Origin: Paraburkholderia hospita
GTDB lineage: Bacteria > Pseudomonadota > Gammaproteobacteria > Burkholderiales > Burkholderiaceae
Direction of reading: 5' to 3'
Assembly: GCF_002902965.1 (NCBI RefSeq)
Contig: NZ_CP026108.1
Span: 868,001 to 932,000, forward strand
DNA: 64,000 bases
How positions within the stretch are numbered: position 1 is the first letter of the stretch; each line of letters starts with the position of its first letter. Shown in pieces: positions 17,645-29,230 of this stretch. The position numbers were made by a program, and so were the translations under genes. The notes beneath the pieces are model-generated. The model searched no databases and had not been told where the DNA came from. It saw only the letters and a list, made by a program, of their open reading frames with translations.

Positions 17645-20600
17645 TTACTGCTCATGCTCCTCTACGGTGCGCGTGGCCTCATCGATACCACCGCCCTGTC
17701 GAGCGAACATCGTTCGCACCTTCACGTAGAACATCGGAATCAGGAAAATCGCCAGGAACGTCGCCGTCAGCATTCCGCCGATCACTCCTGTTCCGATTGC
17801 ATGCTGACTAGCGGACCCTGCGCCATTACTCACGGCAAGCGGAAAGACTCCAAAGATAAACGCGAGGGATGTCATGATGATAGGGCGCAGCCGCAGGCGC
17901 GCCGCCTCGAGTGCCGCATCAATCGGAGCCATCCCTTGCTTATCCTGCAGTTCACGCGCGAATTCGACAATGAGAATCGCATTTTTTGCTGACAGTCCAA
18001 CGGTCGTCAAAAGACCGACCTGGAAGAAAACGTCGTTCTCAAGACCTCGGAGTGTCGTGGCTAGCAGCGCGCCGATGACGCCGACCGGCACGACCATAAT
18101 TACAGAGAACGGAATCGACCAGCTCTCGTATAACGCCGCGAGACAAAGGAACACAACGAGAATCGACGTTCCGTAGATGATGGGAGCCTTCGAGCCAGAC
18201 TGAACTTCCTGGAAAGACAACCCCGTCCACAAATAACCGATGCCTGCAGGCAATTTTTTCGCGAGCGCCTCCATTTCCGCCGTAGCCTGTCCGGTGCTCT
18301 TTCCAGGCGCAGCCTGACCCACAATCTCCACTGACGACACGCCGTTGTAACGTTCGAGCTTCGGAGAGCCGTACGCCCACCGGCTGTCAGCAAAAGTGCT
18401 GAACGGCACCATTGTCCCCGCGTCGTTACGCACATACCACCGACTCAGGTCTTCGGGCGTCCTCCGGAATGGCGCGTCAGCCTGAACATAGACGCGCTTG
18501 ATCCGACCGTCGGCGTCGAGGAAATTGTTCACATATTGAGATGCCCACGCGATAGACAAAGATTGATCAATCGCCGACGGCGACACGCCAAGGGCTTGCG
18601 CTTTCTCTCTATCGATGTTGACCTCGTATGTAGACGTGTCGTTTAGGCCGTTAGGACGTACCAGCGACAGTACCGGATCCTCGGAAGCCATCCGTAGCAG
18701 TTGATTTCTGGCATCCATCAGAGCCTCATGTCCAACGCCAGCGTTGTCCGTCAACTCAAAGTCAAAGCCAGATGCCGTACCCAATTCACGAATCGCAGGA
18801 GGGTTAAACGGAATGACTTTTGCATCCTTGTACTTCGCGTAGTGTGCGGCCACGCGCCGGATCAACATGTGAACACTTTGATCTGCGTGCTGGCGCTGCT
18901 CGAAGTCCTTCAGTTTTACAAACGCAAGACCCGCGTTCTGAGCCCGTCCCGCAAAGCTGAACCCATTCATCGTAAACACCGAATCTACGACGTCCTTCTC
19001 GCTAGTCAGCAAGTAGTCGTTGATGTCTGAAAGGGTGCGTCCGGTTATTTCCTTCGTCGAACCGGGTGGGGTCTGCACAATGACGAACATGTACCCCTGG
19101 TCCTCGTCGGGAAGGAAGGACTTCGGCAACTGTATGAAAAGTGCTCCAACGCCCGCGATAACGGCGAGGTAAATTAGTATCCAGCGCCCCGAGCGTCGGA
19201 TGACGTGATGCACACCACCTTGGTATTTGCCGCGACTCAGATCGAACATCCGGTTGAACCAGCCGAAGAAACCTCCCTTTTCGGTCTGGTGACCGCGCGG
19301 AATCGGTTTTAAGATCGTCCCGCAAAGCGCCGGGGTCAAAATCAGTGCAACGAGTACCGACAGGACCATTGCCGAGACAATAGTCACGGAAAATTCTCTA
19401 TAGATCGCGCCGACAGACCCACCAGAGAGCGCGACCGGAACAAATACAGCCGACAGGACCAATGCGACACCGACCAGTGCGCCTGTAATCTGCTCCATCG
19501 CCTTGCGAGTTGCCTCTCGTGGAGATAGCCCCTCTTCCATCATCACCCGTTCTACGTTCTCGACGACCACAATCGCATCGTCGACAAGCAGGCCGATTGC
19601 GAGCACGAGTCCAAACATCGACAGCACGTTGATCGAAAAACCGAGCACGTTCGCGATGCCAAGCGTGCCAAGCAAAACAACAGGTACGGCAATCGTCGGG
19701 ATCAACGTCGCACGCAGGTTCTGCATGAACAGGTACATCACCAGGAAAACAAGCACTATCCCTTCGATCAGCGTCTTAACGACCTCTTCGATAGATTTGT
19801 GCACGAACGGTGAGCTGTCATACGGGTAATGGACGGTCAGTCCGTGCGGGAACGATGCCGACAGCTCCTTCACCTTCGCCTGAATTGCGTTGACCGTCTG
19901 CAAGGCATTAGCGCCCGGCGCCAGCTGGATTCCGAAGCCGGCAGCGGGCTGCCCCTTAAACTTCGTATCGAAGCTGTACGTCTCGGCGCCCAGCTCAATT
20001 CTAGCCACGTCTTTCAGACGTACCTGGGAGCCATCCTGGTTGACCCTCAACTGGATGTTGCCGAATTGCTCTGGCGTTCGGAGAAGAGTGGCTGCCGTAA
20101 TGGTGGCCTGCATTACCGTGTTCGTTACCGCAGGCGTGCCCCCGATCTGCCCGGCAGCAACCTGCACGTTTTGATTCGATATCGCATGCGTAACGTCTAG
20201 TGGCGTCAGCGAATAGTTAGTCAGCTTGGACGGATCGAGCCATATCCGCATCGCGTACTGTGAGCCCAGCAAACGTGTCTGTCCCACACCGTTGATACGG
20301 CTGATAGGATCAAGAACATGCGACGCGACATAATCCGTCAAGTCGACGTAAGACATGCTCCCATCATCGGATGTAAAAGCGATCCATAACAGGTAGCTGC
20401 TAGTTGATTTCGTGACTTGCAAGCCCAGCTGCTGCACGGCTTGGGGCAAAAGGGGTATAGCAAGGGATAATTTGTTCTGCACCTGAACCTGTGCAGTGTC
20501 CGGGTTTGTGCCCGGCGCGAATGTAATCGTAATCGTTGAGCCGCCCGAGTCATCGCTGTTGGACGACATGTACAGCAGATGATCGAGACCGCCCATTTGC

Positions 20601-20800
20601 TGCTCGACGACCTGAGTCACCGTACTTTCGACGGTTTTTGCGGAAGCACCTGGATAGTTTGCCGTGATCTGGATCGCAGGCGGTGCGATTTGCGGATACT
20701 GGGCGACTGGAAGCGCGACGATGGACGCTGCGCCGGCAAGCATCAGGATAATTGCAATCACCCACGCGAAAATCGGGCGATCGATAAAGAACGTGGACAA
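17645..20800 (-). CDS. RND multidrug efflux permease, HAE1 family (AcrB/MexB type)
   Basis: The 1051-residue inner-membrane proton antiporter has 12 predicted membrane helices and two large periplasmic loops. It begins [20 protein letters not shown]. The proton-relay helix reads [20 protein letters not shown], with the Asp pair in VDDAIV. Further family marks are [20 protein letters not shown] in TM10 and [20 protein letters not shown]. Length fits AcrB/MexB (about 1050). With the adaptor and OprM-like protein it forms a tripartite pump for drugs, solvents or aromatic acids. It starts 17 bases after the adaptor stop. No dedicated TetR-type repressor lies next to the operon. Confidence 0.96.
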   Translation of the reverse strand: MSTFFIDRPIFAWVIAIILMLAGAASIVALPVAQYPQIAPPAIQITANYPGASAKTVESTVTQVVEQQMGGLDHLLYMSSNSDDSGGSTITITFAPGTNPDTAQVQVQNKLSLAIPLLPQAVQQLGLQVTKSTSSYLLWIAFTSDDGSMSYVDLTDYVASHVLDPISRINGVGQTRLLGSQYAMRIWLDPSKLTNYSLTPLDVTHAISNQNVQVAAGQIGGTPAVTNTVMQATITAATLLRTPEQFGNIQLRVNQDGSQVRLKDVARIELGAETYSFDTKFKGQPAAGFGIQLAPGANALQTVNAIQAKVKELSASFPHGLTVHYPYDSSPFVHKSIEEVVKTLIEGIVLVFLVMYLFMQNLRATLIPTIAVPVVLLGTLGIANVLGFSINVLSMFGLVLAIGLLVDDAIVVVENVERVMMEEGLSPREATRKAMEQITGALVGVALVLSAVFVPVALSGGSVGAIYREFSVTIVSAMVLSVLVALILTPALCGTILKPIPRGHQTEKGGFFGWFNRMFDLSRGKYQGGVHHVIRRSGRWILIYLAVIAGVGALFIQLPKSFLPDEDQGYMFVIVQTPPGSTKEITGRTLSDINDYLLTSEKDVVDSVFTMNGFSFAGRAQNAGLAFVKLKDFEQRQHADQSVHMLIRRVAAHYAKYKDAKVIPFNPPAIRELGTASGFDFELTDNAGVGHEALMDARNQLLRMASEDPVLSLVRPNGLNDTSTYEVNIDREKAQALGVSPSAIDQSLSIAWASQYVNNFLDADGRIKRVYVQADAPFRRTPEDLSRWYVRNDAGTMVPFSTFADSRWAYGSPKLERYNGVSSVEIVGQAAPGKSTGQATAEMEALAKKLPAGIGYLWTGLSFQEVQSGSKAPIIYGTSILVVFLCLAALYESWSIPFSVIMVVPVGVIGALLATTLRGLENDVFFQVGLLTTVGLSAKNAILIVEFARELQDKQGMAPIDAALEAARLRLRPIIMTSLAFIFGVFPLAVSNGAGSASQHAIGTGVIGGMLTATFLAIFLIPMFYVKVRTMFARQGGGIDEATRTVEEHEQ

Positions 20801-20816
20801 TTGACGCTACTCCTAC

Positions 20817-22046
20817 TCAAACGCCAGAGGCTGCAGATTGTGAGGCGGATGCACCCGGTGAAGGGCTGCGCCGGGAGACAGATTCAACGGAGGAGCCCTT
20901 CACTGTCGCCGCGTTTGTCGCCGGAACAGCCTGCACCGTCATGCCCGGGCGCACTTTTCCTGCGCCTTGTACGATCACTCGATCTCCCGGCTGCAAGCCA
21001 CTGTCGACGACCCAGTCACTACCGTAAGTGCCGGCGGTGACAAGAGAGCGCTCAACCACCTTGTTATCGGCGCCCACTACGAGTACGTTCGCCCGCCCCT
21101 TCTGGTCGTGCGTGACGCCAACCTGTGGTACAAGAAACGCATGTTCGTCGATTCCTTTCTCTATACGCGCCTGGACGAACATACCAGGCAGCAGGACGCG
21201 ATCGGGATTCGGAAACACCGCCCGCAACGTGACGGAACCCGTAGATTGATCCACGGTCACGTCAGAGAATTGCAAAGTCCCCTTGTGCGAATACTCACGG
21301 CCGTCTTCGAGAATTAAGGTGACTTGCGCCGCATTTGCACCGGACGTTTTTAGACGCCCCTCTTGAATCTCGCGACGAAGTTTGAGCCCGTCGAGGCTGG
21401 CTTGTGCGACATCGACATATACGCGATCCATCTCCTGAATCGTATCCATCAAAGTCGCCTGACTCGCCTGAACGTATGCGCCTGGCGTAACCTGCGATAC
21501 ACCTGTGCGACCTGTCACAGGTGCAACTACGTCGGTGTAGCGAAGATTGATTTGTGCCGTCTCCACTTCCGCCTTCCCTGCAGCGACATCTGCGGCCGCT
21601 GACCTCTCCGCGGATACGGCGTTCTCATAATCCTGCTCGCTAATCGCACTCGCCGCGACCAGCACCTTATCCCGCTTTGCCAAGGCGCTCGCCGTAATAA
21701 GACTTGCTTCGGCCTTGGCAAGAGCTGCCTTTGCGGCATCGACCTTGGCGATGTACGGAGCGGGGTCGATCTTGTAAAGGCGTTGACCTGCCCTTACCTC
21801 AGTTCCCTCAACAAAGTCACGGCTAAGTACAATCCCGTCTGCTCGTGCACGTACCTGTGCGACCAGATACGCACTTGTGCGTCCCGGTAGCTCAGTGAAG
21901 ATGGGTACTGCTTGCGGATTCACGGTCACAAAGCCGATTTCAGGTAATTGAGGGCTTGGAACGGATTCCTTCTTTCCGCACGCGGCTAATCCAATAGCAG
22001 AAGCTGCAATCGCGATTATTAAGTGAAAACTTTGTTTAGTACGCAT
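20817..22046 (-). CDS. RND efflux periplasmic adaptor lipoprotein (AcrA/MexA type)
   Basis: The 409-residue membrane-fusion protein has lipobox AIGLAACG near residue 23. In order it carries a barrel-sandwich domain (ARADGIVLSRDFVEGTEVRA), an α-hairpin of about 100 residues (AKVDAAKAALAKAEASLITA onwards), the second lipoyl half (DVVAPVTGRTGVSQVTPGAY), a β-barrel and a membrane-proximal domain ending QGAGKVRPGMTVQAVP. The tail is Ser/Ala-rich. It is the first gene of the operon and joins the pump to the channel. ATG at 22046. Promoter elements should lie in the following 400-base gap. Confidence 0.94.
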   Translation of the reverse strand: MRTKQSFHLIIAIAASAIGLAACGKKESVPSPQLPEIGFVTVNPQAVPIFTELPGRTSAYLVAQVRARADGIVLSRDFVEGTEVRAGQRLYKIDPAPYIAKVDAAKAALAKAEASLITASALAKRDKVLVAASAISEQDYENAVSAERSAAADVAAGKAEVETAQINLRYTDVVAPVTGRTGVSQVTPGAYVQASQATLMDTIQEMDRVYVDVAQASLDGLKLRREIQEGRLKTSGANAAQVTLILEDGREYSHKGTLQFSDVTVDQSTGSVTLRAVFPNPDRVLLPGMFVQARIEKGIDEHAFLVPQVGVTHDQKGRANVLVVGADNKVVERSLVTAGTYGSDWVVDSGLQPGDRVIVQGAGKVRPGMTVQAVPATNAATVKGSSVESVSRRSPSPGASASQSAASGV

Positions 22047-22456
22047 ATGCTACATCTCTTCAGAACGGTCGTATCCTGGTCGGCGTCGCCACATAGGAAC
22101 GGCTAAAGGCGCTCAAATCGGTCTTGTTATGGATCGCCGTCAGCAACGGAATCGACGTCCGTCCGCGTCGCAAGCCGCCATTGTGATCCGTGAGTCTTTT
22201 CGTAACCGCCGGGAGCGCTAGTAATGCGTAGAGAAGATTCCGAAATGCCCACCACACTCCTCGCCGAAAATTTTGTAAAAACTGCGTTGGCACACACTGG
22301 TTCGACTACCTATTAAACAATAGCCAGCCGACGGATGCATAAGTCGACAATTAGCCAACCTGAGCGTAATCTTCGGTATCGCTTCGCCTCAGGCACTTTG
22401 ATATTCGGACGTCGTACCCGCCGCGCAAACCATCCGTGGTTGAAAATCGAACCTTC
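22047..22456. other. Upstream region of the RND operon
   Basis: No convincing gene. A 77-residue minus-strand frame (22060-22293) has no recognisable domain. The operon promoter should be here; I could not assign -35/-10 boxes or an operator with confidence. Confidence 0.45.
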
Positions 22457-23095
22457 CTACCGTCCAGTCCGCTCTGCTTTGCGCACAGACCGGAACACCC
22501 GTGATGAAAATTCAAGCGATGCGGTCAGTTTTGCGCGGGCAATCGCTATGTCGCCCACTGTCGGGTCTTCCCCCGCCAGATAAACGAACTCGGTGCTATG
22601 AATCCCCATAACAGAAAAAACATGGCGCAGATACGGCGTCAGGAAATCAGGTTGACTCGTTTTTTCCCCAAAGCATGGCGTGCTAGACCGAACAAGCACG
22701 AGTGCAGGGCGATCTTTGAGTAGCCCAATCTTCCCCCCATTTCCTCGTTTGAACGTGCGTCCGTCACGCACAACGTGATCGACCCATACCTTCAGTGCCG
22801 AGGGCACTGCGAAGTTATGCATCGGCGTGGAAATCAGCACGCAAGCGCTTTGCTCCAGTTCAGCAATCAACTGTTCGGAATCCGGGAAGGCATCCGACGT
22901 ATGCGTCCATGACTCAAATAGACCCTGTGCGTACGCTGCTGAAAGCGCGCGCAACCCGTCAGTAGCGACGTTGCGCGTCACGAGCCGGACTTCCGGGCGT
23001 CCAAACCGGAACTGTTCGATAGCCTCGCGCGCCACCTGGCCACCCAGTGAGCGCTCACCGTGCGGGCTGCATTCCAACAGAAGAAAGGTACTCAT
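22457..23095 (-). CDS. azoR: FMN-dependent NADH-azoreductase (AzoR) family protein
   Basis: The 212-residue flavodoxin-like quinone/azo reductase has the FMN-binding N-terminal LECSPHGERSLGG, the STPMHNFAVPSALKVWVDHV motif that binds flavin, and an RSSTPCFGEKTSQPDFLTPY loop typical of AzoR. It reduces quinones and azo dyes with NAD(P)H in the cytoplasm. ATG at 23095 overlaps the stop of the upstream GNAT gene (TGATG), so the two are probably translationally coupled. A divergent MocR gene at 23620 is the likely regulator. Confidence 0.9.
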   Translation of the reverse strand: MSTFLLLECSPHGERSLGGQVAREAIEQFRFGRPEVRLVTRNVATDGLRALSAAYAQGLFESWTHTSDAFPDSEQLIAELEQSACVLISTPMHNFAVPSALKVWVDHVVRDGRTFKRGNGGKIGLLKDRPALVLVRSSTPCFGEKTSQPDFLTPYLRHVFSVMGIHSTEFVYLAGEDPTVGDIAIARAKLTASLEFSSRVFRSVRKAERTGR

Positions 23096-23529
23096 CAGTC
23101 AACCGCCTCAACAAAATGCAATCCTGTTGCCAGCAACCCTTGTCGGAAGTAAAAGCGCTGAGCAAACGCGTTAGACAAACCTGTGTCGAGCACAAGCCGA
23201 TCACAGCGCAGTCGTTTCGCCTCTTCACGTACCGCTTCGATCAGTCGTCGCCCAAGGCCTTGGCTGCGCGCGCCAGCGCCTACCACCAGATCATCGATAT
23301 AGACAAAGCGGCCATAGAGCAGGTTTTCCTGTAACCGATAACCCGCCAGCGCAACGATCTCTTCTCCCTGCCATGCAGCGAGCAGCCGGTAGCCCTGTTC
23401 CCGCTGCCTTCGTAACTGTGCGACAAAGGCACCCGGCCCGATTAGGTTCGGTCGCAACTCCAGCATGACGGCATAGCAGGCGATACAATCTTGATCGTTG
23501 TCGATATGACGTAAGGAGGTTAATGTCAT
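23095..23529 (-). CDS. GNAT-family N-acetyltransferase
   Basis: The 144-residue GNAT protein has the acetyl-CoA loop in DDLVVGAGARSQGLGRRLIE and the later LVLDTGLSNAFAQRFYFRQG. The ATG at 23529 (MTLTSLRHIDND) is preferred over a TTG nine codons upstream. Its TGA overlaps the azoreductase ATG by one base. It is divergent from the MocR regulator, a layout common for GNAT-reductase pairs under PLP-type regulators. The acceptor is unknown. Confidence 0.88.
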   Translation of the reverse strand: MTLTSLRHIDNDQDCIACYAVMLELRPNLIGPGAFVAQLRRQREQGYRLLAAWQGEEIVALAGYRLQENLLYGRFVYIDDLVVGAGARSQGLGRRLIEAVREEAKRLRCDRLVLDTGLSNAFAQRFYFRQGLLATGLHFVEAVD

Positions 23530-23619
23530 GGCGATATCCGAGTTACCGAGCCGCAAGTTTAGAAGAAGAGTGACCTACTCAACAGGCACAAGAAATATTC
23601 AACGGACTGGGACATCGAG

Positions 23620-25029
23620 ATGCATTTACCCGACTTCAAGTCGCTGACCGATCGTCAGTCGCCGATCTATTTGCAGTTGTATTGGCGTTTTCGAAATGCA
23701 ATCGCCACCGGCAAACTGGCTCCTGGCGACCGCGTGCCTTCGATTCGAAGTCTCGCGAGTGAGCTGAATCTCGCACGCGGTACCGTCGAGGCGGCGTATC
23801 AGATGTTGAGCAGCGAAGGCTACCTGATAGGGCGCGGCCCGGCAGGCACGGTCGTGTCTCCGCAGCTTGATGGGCGCGTCAGCGCTACGACACCGGTTGG
23901 GTCGAGCGTTCTTCCCCGATCAGGTCAGATCAAACTAGCCGCCTCCAAGCCTTTGCAGTTGGGTTTGCCCGCACTGGATGCTTTTCCCCGGAAAACCTGG
24001 GTTCGGCTCGCGGGGCGAAATTTGCGCGCGATGAACGTCGCGGACATGGTCAACGCGGATCCAAACGGATATGAGCCGCTGCGGCGGGCGATTGCCGCTT
24101 ATCTCGCGGTTTCACGCGGTATAGCCTGCACGCCCGATCAGGTTTTCGTAACCGCAGGATACCGCGGAGCATTGGAGCTGATCCGACGCACCTTGTTCCG
24201 ACACGGCGATAGCGGCTGGTTCGAGGATCCAGGGTATCTGCACGCTCGGCGGTTCCTCGAAGATGCCGGCATGCAATTGGTTCCGTTGCCGGTAGATGAC
24301 GATGGCCTAAACGTGGAATCCGGACTGCGTCACGCGGTTGACGCCCGGTTCGCAGTGGTTACGCCGACACATCAAAGTCCCTCCGGCGTCGCCCTGTCAC
24401 TACCGCGGAGATTGGCGTTATTGGATTGGGCTCAAGCTCAGCGCGCATGGATCATCGAAGACGATTATGACAGCGAGTTCAGATACGACGGCCGGCCCCT
24501 CCCTCCTCTGAAGAGCCTGGACCACGCGGGCCGCGTGCTATATGCCGGCACTTTCAGCAAGGTGCTATACCCAGGATTGCGACTGGCCTACCTGGTGGTT
24601 CCTGAGCATGAAATCGGCAAGTTCCGGAATTCGATGGCGCAACTTGGAAGCAGCCCAGTCCTTTTTCAGGCCACCGTAGCCGATTTCATGGAGCAGGGCC
24701 ATTTTGCTCGGCACATCAAGAAAATGCGTTCACTTTACGCAACAAGACGCGAATATCTTGTTCAGGCTTTGGCTCAGGTGTTCGGCGATATGCTACTGGT
24801 TCCCGAACGCGCGGGGGGAATTCATGTGGTTGCACATCTAAAACCAAAGTACAACGATAAGGCATTCGCTGCCGCTGCCAATGCCAAAGGTTTAGCAATA
24901 ATGGCCTTGAGTGAATGGTGCATACGCCGTCGATCCCCGGTTGGTTTGCTGATGGGATTTGCCAATATTGCCACTCCCGAGCAAGCTTTAAAGTATGTCC
25001 GACGGTTGAGAGAGGCTTTTGAACACTGA
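23620..25029 (+). CDS. MocR-family (GntR/aminotransferase) transcriptional regulator
   Basis: The 469-residue protein has an N-terminal GntR winged helix (PIYLQLYWRFRNAIATGKLA, then VPSIRSLASELNLARGTVEA) and an aminotransferase-like domain. The PLP lysine lies in YAGTFSKVLYPGLRLAYLVV, with IIEDDYDSEFRYDGRPLPPL upstream of it. All key PLP-binding positions appear present. ATG at 23620. It is divergent from the GNAT-azoreductase pair, 90 bases apart, and probably controls it. It is related to, but clearly different from, the regulator at 588-2000. Confidence 0.93.
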   Translation: MHLPDFKSLTDRQSPIYLQLYWRFRNAIATGKLAPGDRVPSIRSLASELNLARGTVEAAYQMLSSEGYLIGRGPAGTVVSPQLDGRVSATTPVGSSVLPRSGQIKLAASKPLQLGLPALDAFPRKTWVRLAGRNLRAMNVADMVNADPNGYEPLRRAIAAYLAVSRGIACTPDQVFVTAGYRGALELIRRTLFRHGDSGWFEDPGYLHARRFLEDAGMQLVPLPVDDDGLNVESGLRHAVDARFAVVTPTHQSPSGVALSLPRRLALLDWAQAQRAWIIEDDYDSEFRYDGRPLPPLKSLDHAGRVLYAGTFSKVLYPGLRLAYLVVPEHEIGKFRNSMAQLGSSPVLFQATVADFMEQGHFARHIKKMRSLYATRREYLVQALAQVFGDMLLVPERAGGIHVVAHLKPKYNDKAFAAAANAKGLAIMALSEWCIRRRSPVGLLMGFANIATPEQALKYVRRLREAFEH

Positions 25030-25233
25030 TATGTGCACAAATCCCGCCGCTCATGAACAGCTTCACCGCGTGCGTCCGCCAATCCCGACGGCGAATATCC
25101 GGTGTCTAGCATGCGCTGCGCTTTCTCCGTGCCAATCGGCCGGACGTCCAGGTATCGCTCGCAGAGCGCGCCGCTATAATGAGCTTTCAGTCCATTAGGT
25201 GCCGCGCCTTCGCGCGGCTCTTGTCTCTTGCCT

Positions 25234-26303
25234 ATGCGCTTCGACCTCGAGCGGCCCTTGCAGTCTGCCACGGCACATCGCGTCGCCGTGTTGCTGATCA
25301 ACCTCGGCACGCCCGATGCGCCGACGCCTCGCGCCGTGCGCCGCTATCTCGCGCAGTTCCTGTCGGATCCGCGTGTGGTCGAGATTCCGGCGTTCGTGTG
25401 GCAGATCATCCTGCGTTTGTTCATCCTGCCGTTTCGCGGCGTGGCGTCGGCGAAGAAGTACGCGTCGGTGTGGATGCCGGAAGGTTCGCCGTGCGCGTGC
25501 ATGCGCAAAAGCAGGTCGAAGGGCTGCGGCATCTGCTGCATCTGAACGACTACACGGTGATCGTCGACTACGCGATGCGCTACGGCACGCCCGACATCCC
25601 GGCCATGCTGAACCAGCTGAAGCTCGCGGGCGCCGAGCGCATCTTGCTGATGCCGATGTACCCGCAGTATTCGTCGTCGACCACGGCCACCGCATTCGAC
25701 GACGCGTTCGCGGCACTCAAACGCATGCGCAACCAGCCGGAAATCCGCACGGTGCGGCAGTACGCGGATCATCCCGCGTATATCGCGGCGCTCGCGGCGC
25801 AGGTGAATCACTACTGGCATACGCACGGCCGTCCTGACTTCGCGGCGGGCGACAAGCTCGTACTGAGCTTTCATGGCGTGCCGAAGCACACACTCGATCT
25901 CGGCGATCCGTATCACGATCAATGTCAGCAGACGGCGTCGCTGTTGATGCATGCGCTCGGGCTCACGTCCGTCGAATGCCGCGTGACGTTCCAGTCGCGC
26001 TTCGGCAAGGCCGAATGGCTTCAGCCCTATACGGCGCCGACGTTGAAGGAGCTGGGCGCGGCGGGCGTGCATCGAGCGGACGTGTTCTGTCCGGGCTTCA
26101 CGGCGGATTGCCTGGAGACGATCGAGGAAATCGGCATGGAAGTGCGCGACGAGTTCGTTCATGCCGGCCGGAAAGTTTTTCACGCCATTCCTTGCCTGAA
26201 TGCGTCGCCCGCATGGATCGCGGCGCTCGGCGAGATGGTCGCGCAGCATCTGCAAGGCTGGCCGGTTCAGGCGGCTACGCCGCAAAGTGCGTCCGTGGCA
26301 TGA
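25234..26303 (+). pseudogene. hemH: Ferrochelatase gene with a one-base deletion
   Basis: Ferrochelatase inserts Fe2+ into protoporphyrin IX, the last step of protoheme synthesis. The N-terminal part ([20 protein letters not shown], then [12 protein letters not shown], to [11 protein letters not shown]) is read from ATG 25234. The rest ([20 protein letters not shown] to the end) lies in another frame. The switch is at about 25489-25492, where CCGTGCGCG stands for an expected CCGCTGCGCG, so one C is missing. Beyond it all motifs are present: [20 protein letters not shown] with the active-site His, [16 protein letters not shown] and [18 protein letters not shown]. It is very GC-rich and looks like a normal chromosomal Burkholderia gene out of place. 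It could be a sequencing slip. Confidence 0.9.
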
Positions 26304-27034
26304 AATTACGCCTCCGGCTTGCAATCTGCAATGTGCAATCGTGTGATGCCTAATGGCGTCTGGAAGAGCCTGAAGAAACGCTGATCGGCTACAAGACTTT
26401 CAGCCGGACTGGGCGCTGGACTGCGTACCCACAAATGGCTGCGGACGGCGCGCCTCGTCAAAACGCGCTCGCTGGCGACGCCGCGGAGAAAGAGCCGGCG
26501 CGAATCCGTGGCGCAACGGCGAAGCCCACCAAGGAGTGCAGGTCGGCGATCTCATCGCTGATGTGGGTCGCCAGGACGCAGAGCGGGAAGCAATCTATGA
26601 CGAAACCTCGCGACGAAAAAACCTACACAACTGCGTCCACCGGACACCACTTAACTGTTACCTTGTCACAGGTGTCTGATCTACATACGCAACACATACC
26701 GTTTCGCGGTATAGAACTTTGGTAGGTCAGCGTCACTGAATGTCACCATATTCGTTACGCAGTAACGAAACGTCACGAGTTGAATTCACAACGCCGAAGG
26801 TTAGTTTCCCTGCAGACGATGGAGCCATTGCAGGCCTGATTAGCGCGTCGGATCTGGCTCCAGCGAAGATCTGTGAATCTGGGGTATTGCCATTGCAGTC
26901 TCCAGAGGATATGAATAAACCTTCAGAAGCATTTAAATCACTTGCAAGAAGCTCATGTAAGATCGTTGGCGAGAAGAGCACGCCGACCGACGAAAGCGTT
27001 CCGCCTACGCAGAGGAAGAGGAAGAGGAAGCAAC
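26304..27034. other. Gap between hemH and the DUF3788 gene
   Basis: No gene is supported. GC content drops after about 26600. A perfect 19-bp palindrome of the recurrent group is at 26751-26769. Open frames at 26435-26725 and 26740-27063 have no domain or credible start. Confidence 0.5.
26751..26769. repeat. Perfect 19-bp palindrome TTCGTTACGCAGTAACGAA
   Basis: The arms TTCGTTAC and GTAACGAA are perfect complements around GCA. It is intergenic, about 270 bases upstream of the DUF3788 gene. The same core occurs at 36937 and 53229. Confidence 0.8.
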
Positions 27035-27490
27035 ATGAAAGAGTCTCCCGATATTGGAGATAGGATCACCGATAAATCGGCGCCGCCCGATGAGCAAACT
27101 CTACGCAACTGGATGGGGGCGAAGGCGTTCAAGCATTGGGCCGACCTGCAGAGCTGGATCGAGGAATCGTACCCCAGTGTTTTCACGCCAGACTGGCTCT
27201 ATGGCGGCAAGAAACGCGGTTGGTCACTGCGCTACAAGAAGACCAAAGCCTTCTGCACGTTGCTTCCTGAATACAGGATGTTGTCCGTTCTTGTGGTCCT
27301 GGGACGAGCAGAGCGGGAAAAATTTGATGAGCGCCGCTATTCCTGGAGCCCGAAGTTGGTGAAACTCTACGACGATGCCCACCCATACCCCGACGGGAAA
27401 TGGTTGACTGTTGCCGTCTCATCTGCAGATGATCGGCATGAGCTTATAGAGCTTGTAAGTATGAAGCGCCCTCCCCTAACGGGCGGTTAA
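27035..27490 (+). CDS. DUF3788 family protein
   Basis: The 151-residue protein matches the DUF3788 pattern: LRNWMGAKAFKHWADLQSWI, WLYGGKKRGWSLRYKKTKAF, LSVLVVLGRAEREKFDERR and the end DDAHPYPDGKWLTVAVSS. The function of the family is not known. The ATG at 27035 is chosen because the family N-terminus begins shortly after it and a GGAAGAGGAAG tract lies just upstream. The open frame to 26942 is Arg-rich junk. It is convergent with trpS. Confidence 0.85.
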   Translation: MKESPDIGDRITDKSAPPDEQTLRNWMGAKAFKHWADLQSWIEESYPSVFTPDWLYGGKKRGWSLRYKKTKAFCTLLPEYRMLSVLVVLGRAEREKFDERRYSWSPKLVKLYDDAHPYPDGKWLTVAVSSADDRHELIELVSMKRPPLTGG

Positions 27491-27645
27491 TATCGCGTAA
27501 GCGTTAAGCCCTGCGACGCTATGCGTGCAACTTCGCGCGCTCGCGGCCACGCCGCGCGTGAAGTTGGTCAATGCTTTCCCAATGCCTTGTGCGACTTGCG
27601 ACAATCGCGGGCAATCGACAAATAGTCGAAAGCGGCCGCTTGACC

Positions 27646-28659
<1,014 letters not shown>

Positions 28660-28730
28660 CTACAGCCCTATTGCTTAGTGATACCAGCCTCAGTAGCAGG
28701 CAAACTCAAACGCCACCAGGCCTGGCGGCG

Positions 28731-28787
28731 TCACGCGGAGCGGCCAAAGCCGCTGGAGGCCCCACTGATGCGGATGATCTCGCTCAT
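28731..28787 (-). pseudogene. Truncated start of an SDR gene behind the universal stress gene
   Basis: An 18-codon frame (MSEIIRISGASSGFGRSA) begins in a TGATG overlap with the stop of the universal stress protein gene. The TGASSG-type cofactor loop (SGASSGFGR) marks the N-terminus of a short-chain dehydrogenase. It stops at once, about 75 bases before trpS. It looks like the first part of a coupled usp-SDR operon cut off when trpS arrived. The short length keeps confidence moderate. Confidence 0.45.
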
Positions 28788-29230
28788 CAGCCCGCAGTGA
28801 CGGTAACGATCGTTGCCCCCTTTAACCTGTCCAACAGGTCAATGTGAAGCGGGCGACCGCCGTACCATCTCGCGAAGCCGGTTTTCACACGGTGACCGAC
28901 GACGATCATGTCGGCGCTCAATCGTTCGAGCAGCTGAGGGATTGCATCTGCAGCGTGGCCAAATACAACGTGGCCACGCGCAAAAATTCCATTCGTATTG
29001 AGCTCGTCGATTGCGTCTTTCAAGTCAGACCGCGCGTTTGCTTCCATTTGCAATACCAGGAGTTCGTTCATGATACCCCCAGCCACGGCTGCCGTGCCGA
29101 TGCAATCGACAACCGTGACGACATCGACAACGGCCGCAAGCGCTAAAGAAAGCGAGACACATCGAAACAAAGCGGACTTTGCTTCGGTTGTTCCATCATA
29201 GAACAGAAGTATTCTGGATACATTCGGCAT
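28787..29230 (-). CDS. Universal stress protein family (UspA domain)
   Basis: The 147-residue single UspA domain begins MPNVSRILLFYDGTTEAKSA with an acidic β1 end. The ATP-binding type C-terminus reads ADMIVVGHRVKTGFARWYGG and ends DRLKGATIVTVTAG. The G-2x-G-9x-G signature is altered (GHRVKTGFARWYGG), so nucleotide binding is uncertain. The ATG at 29230 is preferred because the fold starts there; the frame up to 29557 has no homology. It overlaps the SDR remnant by TGATG. Confidence 0.85.
   Translation of the reverse strand: MPNVSRILLFYDGTTEAKSALFRCVSLSLALAAVVDVVTVVDCIGTAAVAGGIMNELLVLQMEANARSDLKDAIDELNTNGIFARGHVVFGHAADAIPQLLERLSADMIVVGHRVKTGFARWYGGRPLHIDLLDRLKGATIVTVTAG

Noticed and set aside
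25344..26324. 326-codon minus-strand open frame
   Set aside because: Antisense to hemH; Arg/His-rich and without family features. GC-rich codon positions of hemH explain the open frame.
28731..28787. Idea that the 18-codon frame before trpS is an attenuator leader peptide
   Set aside because: It contains no Trp codon and reads as an SDR cofactor loop.
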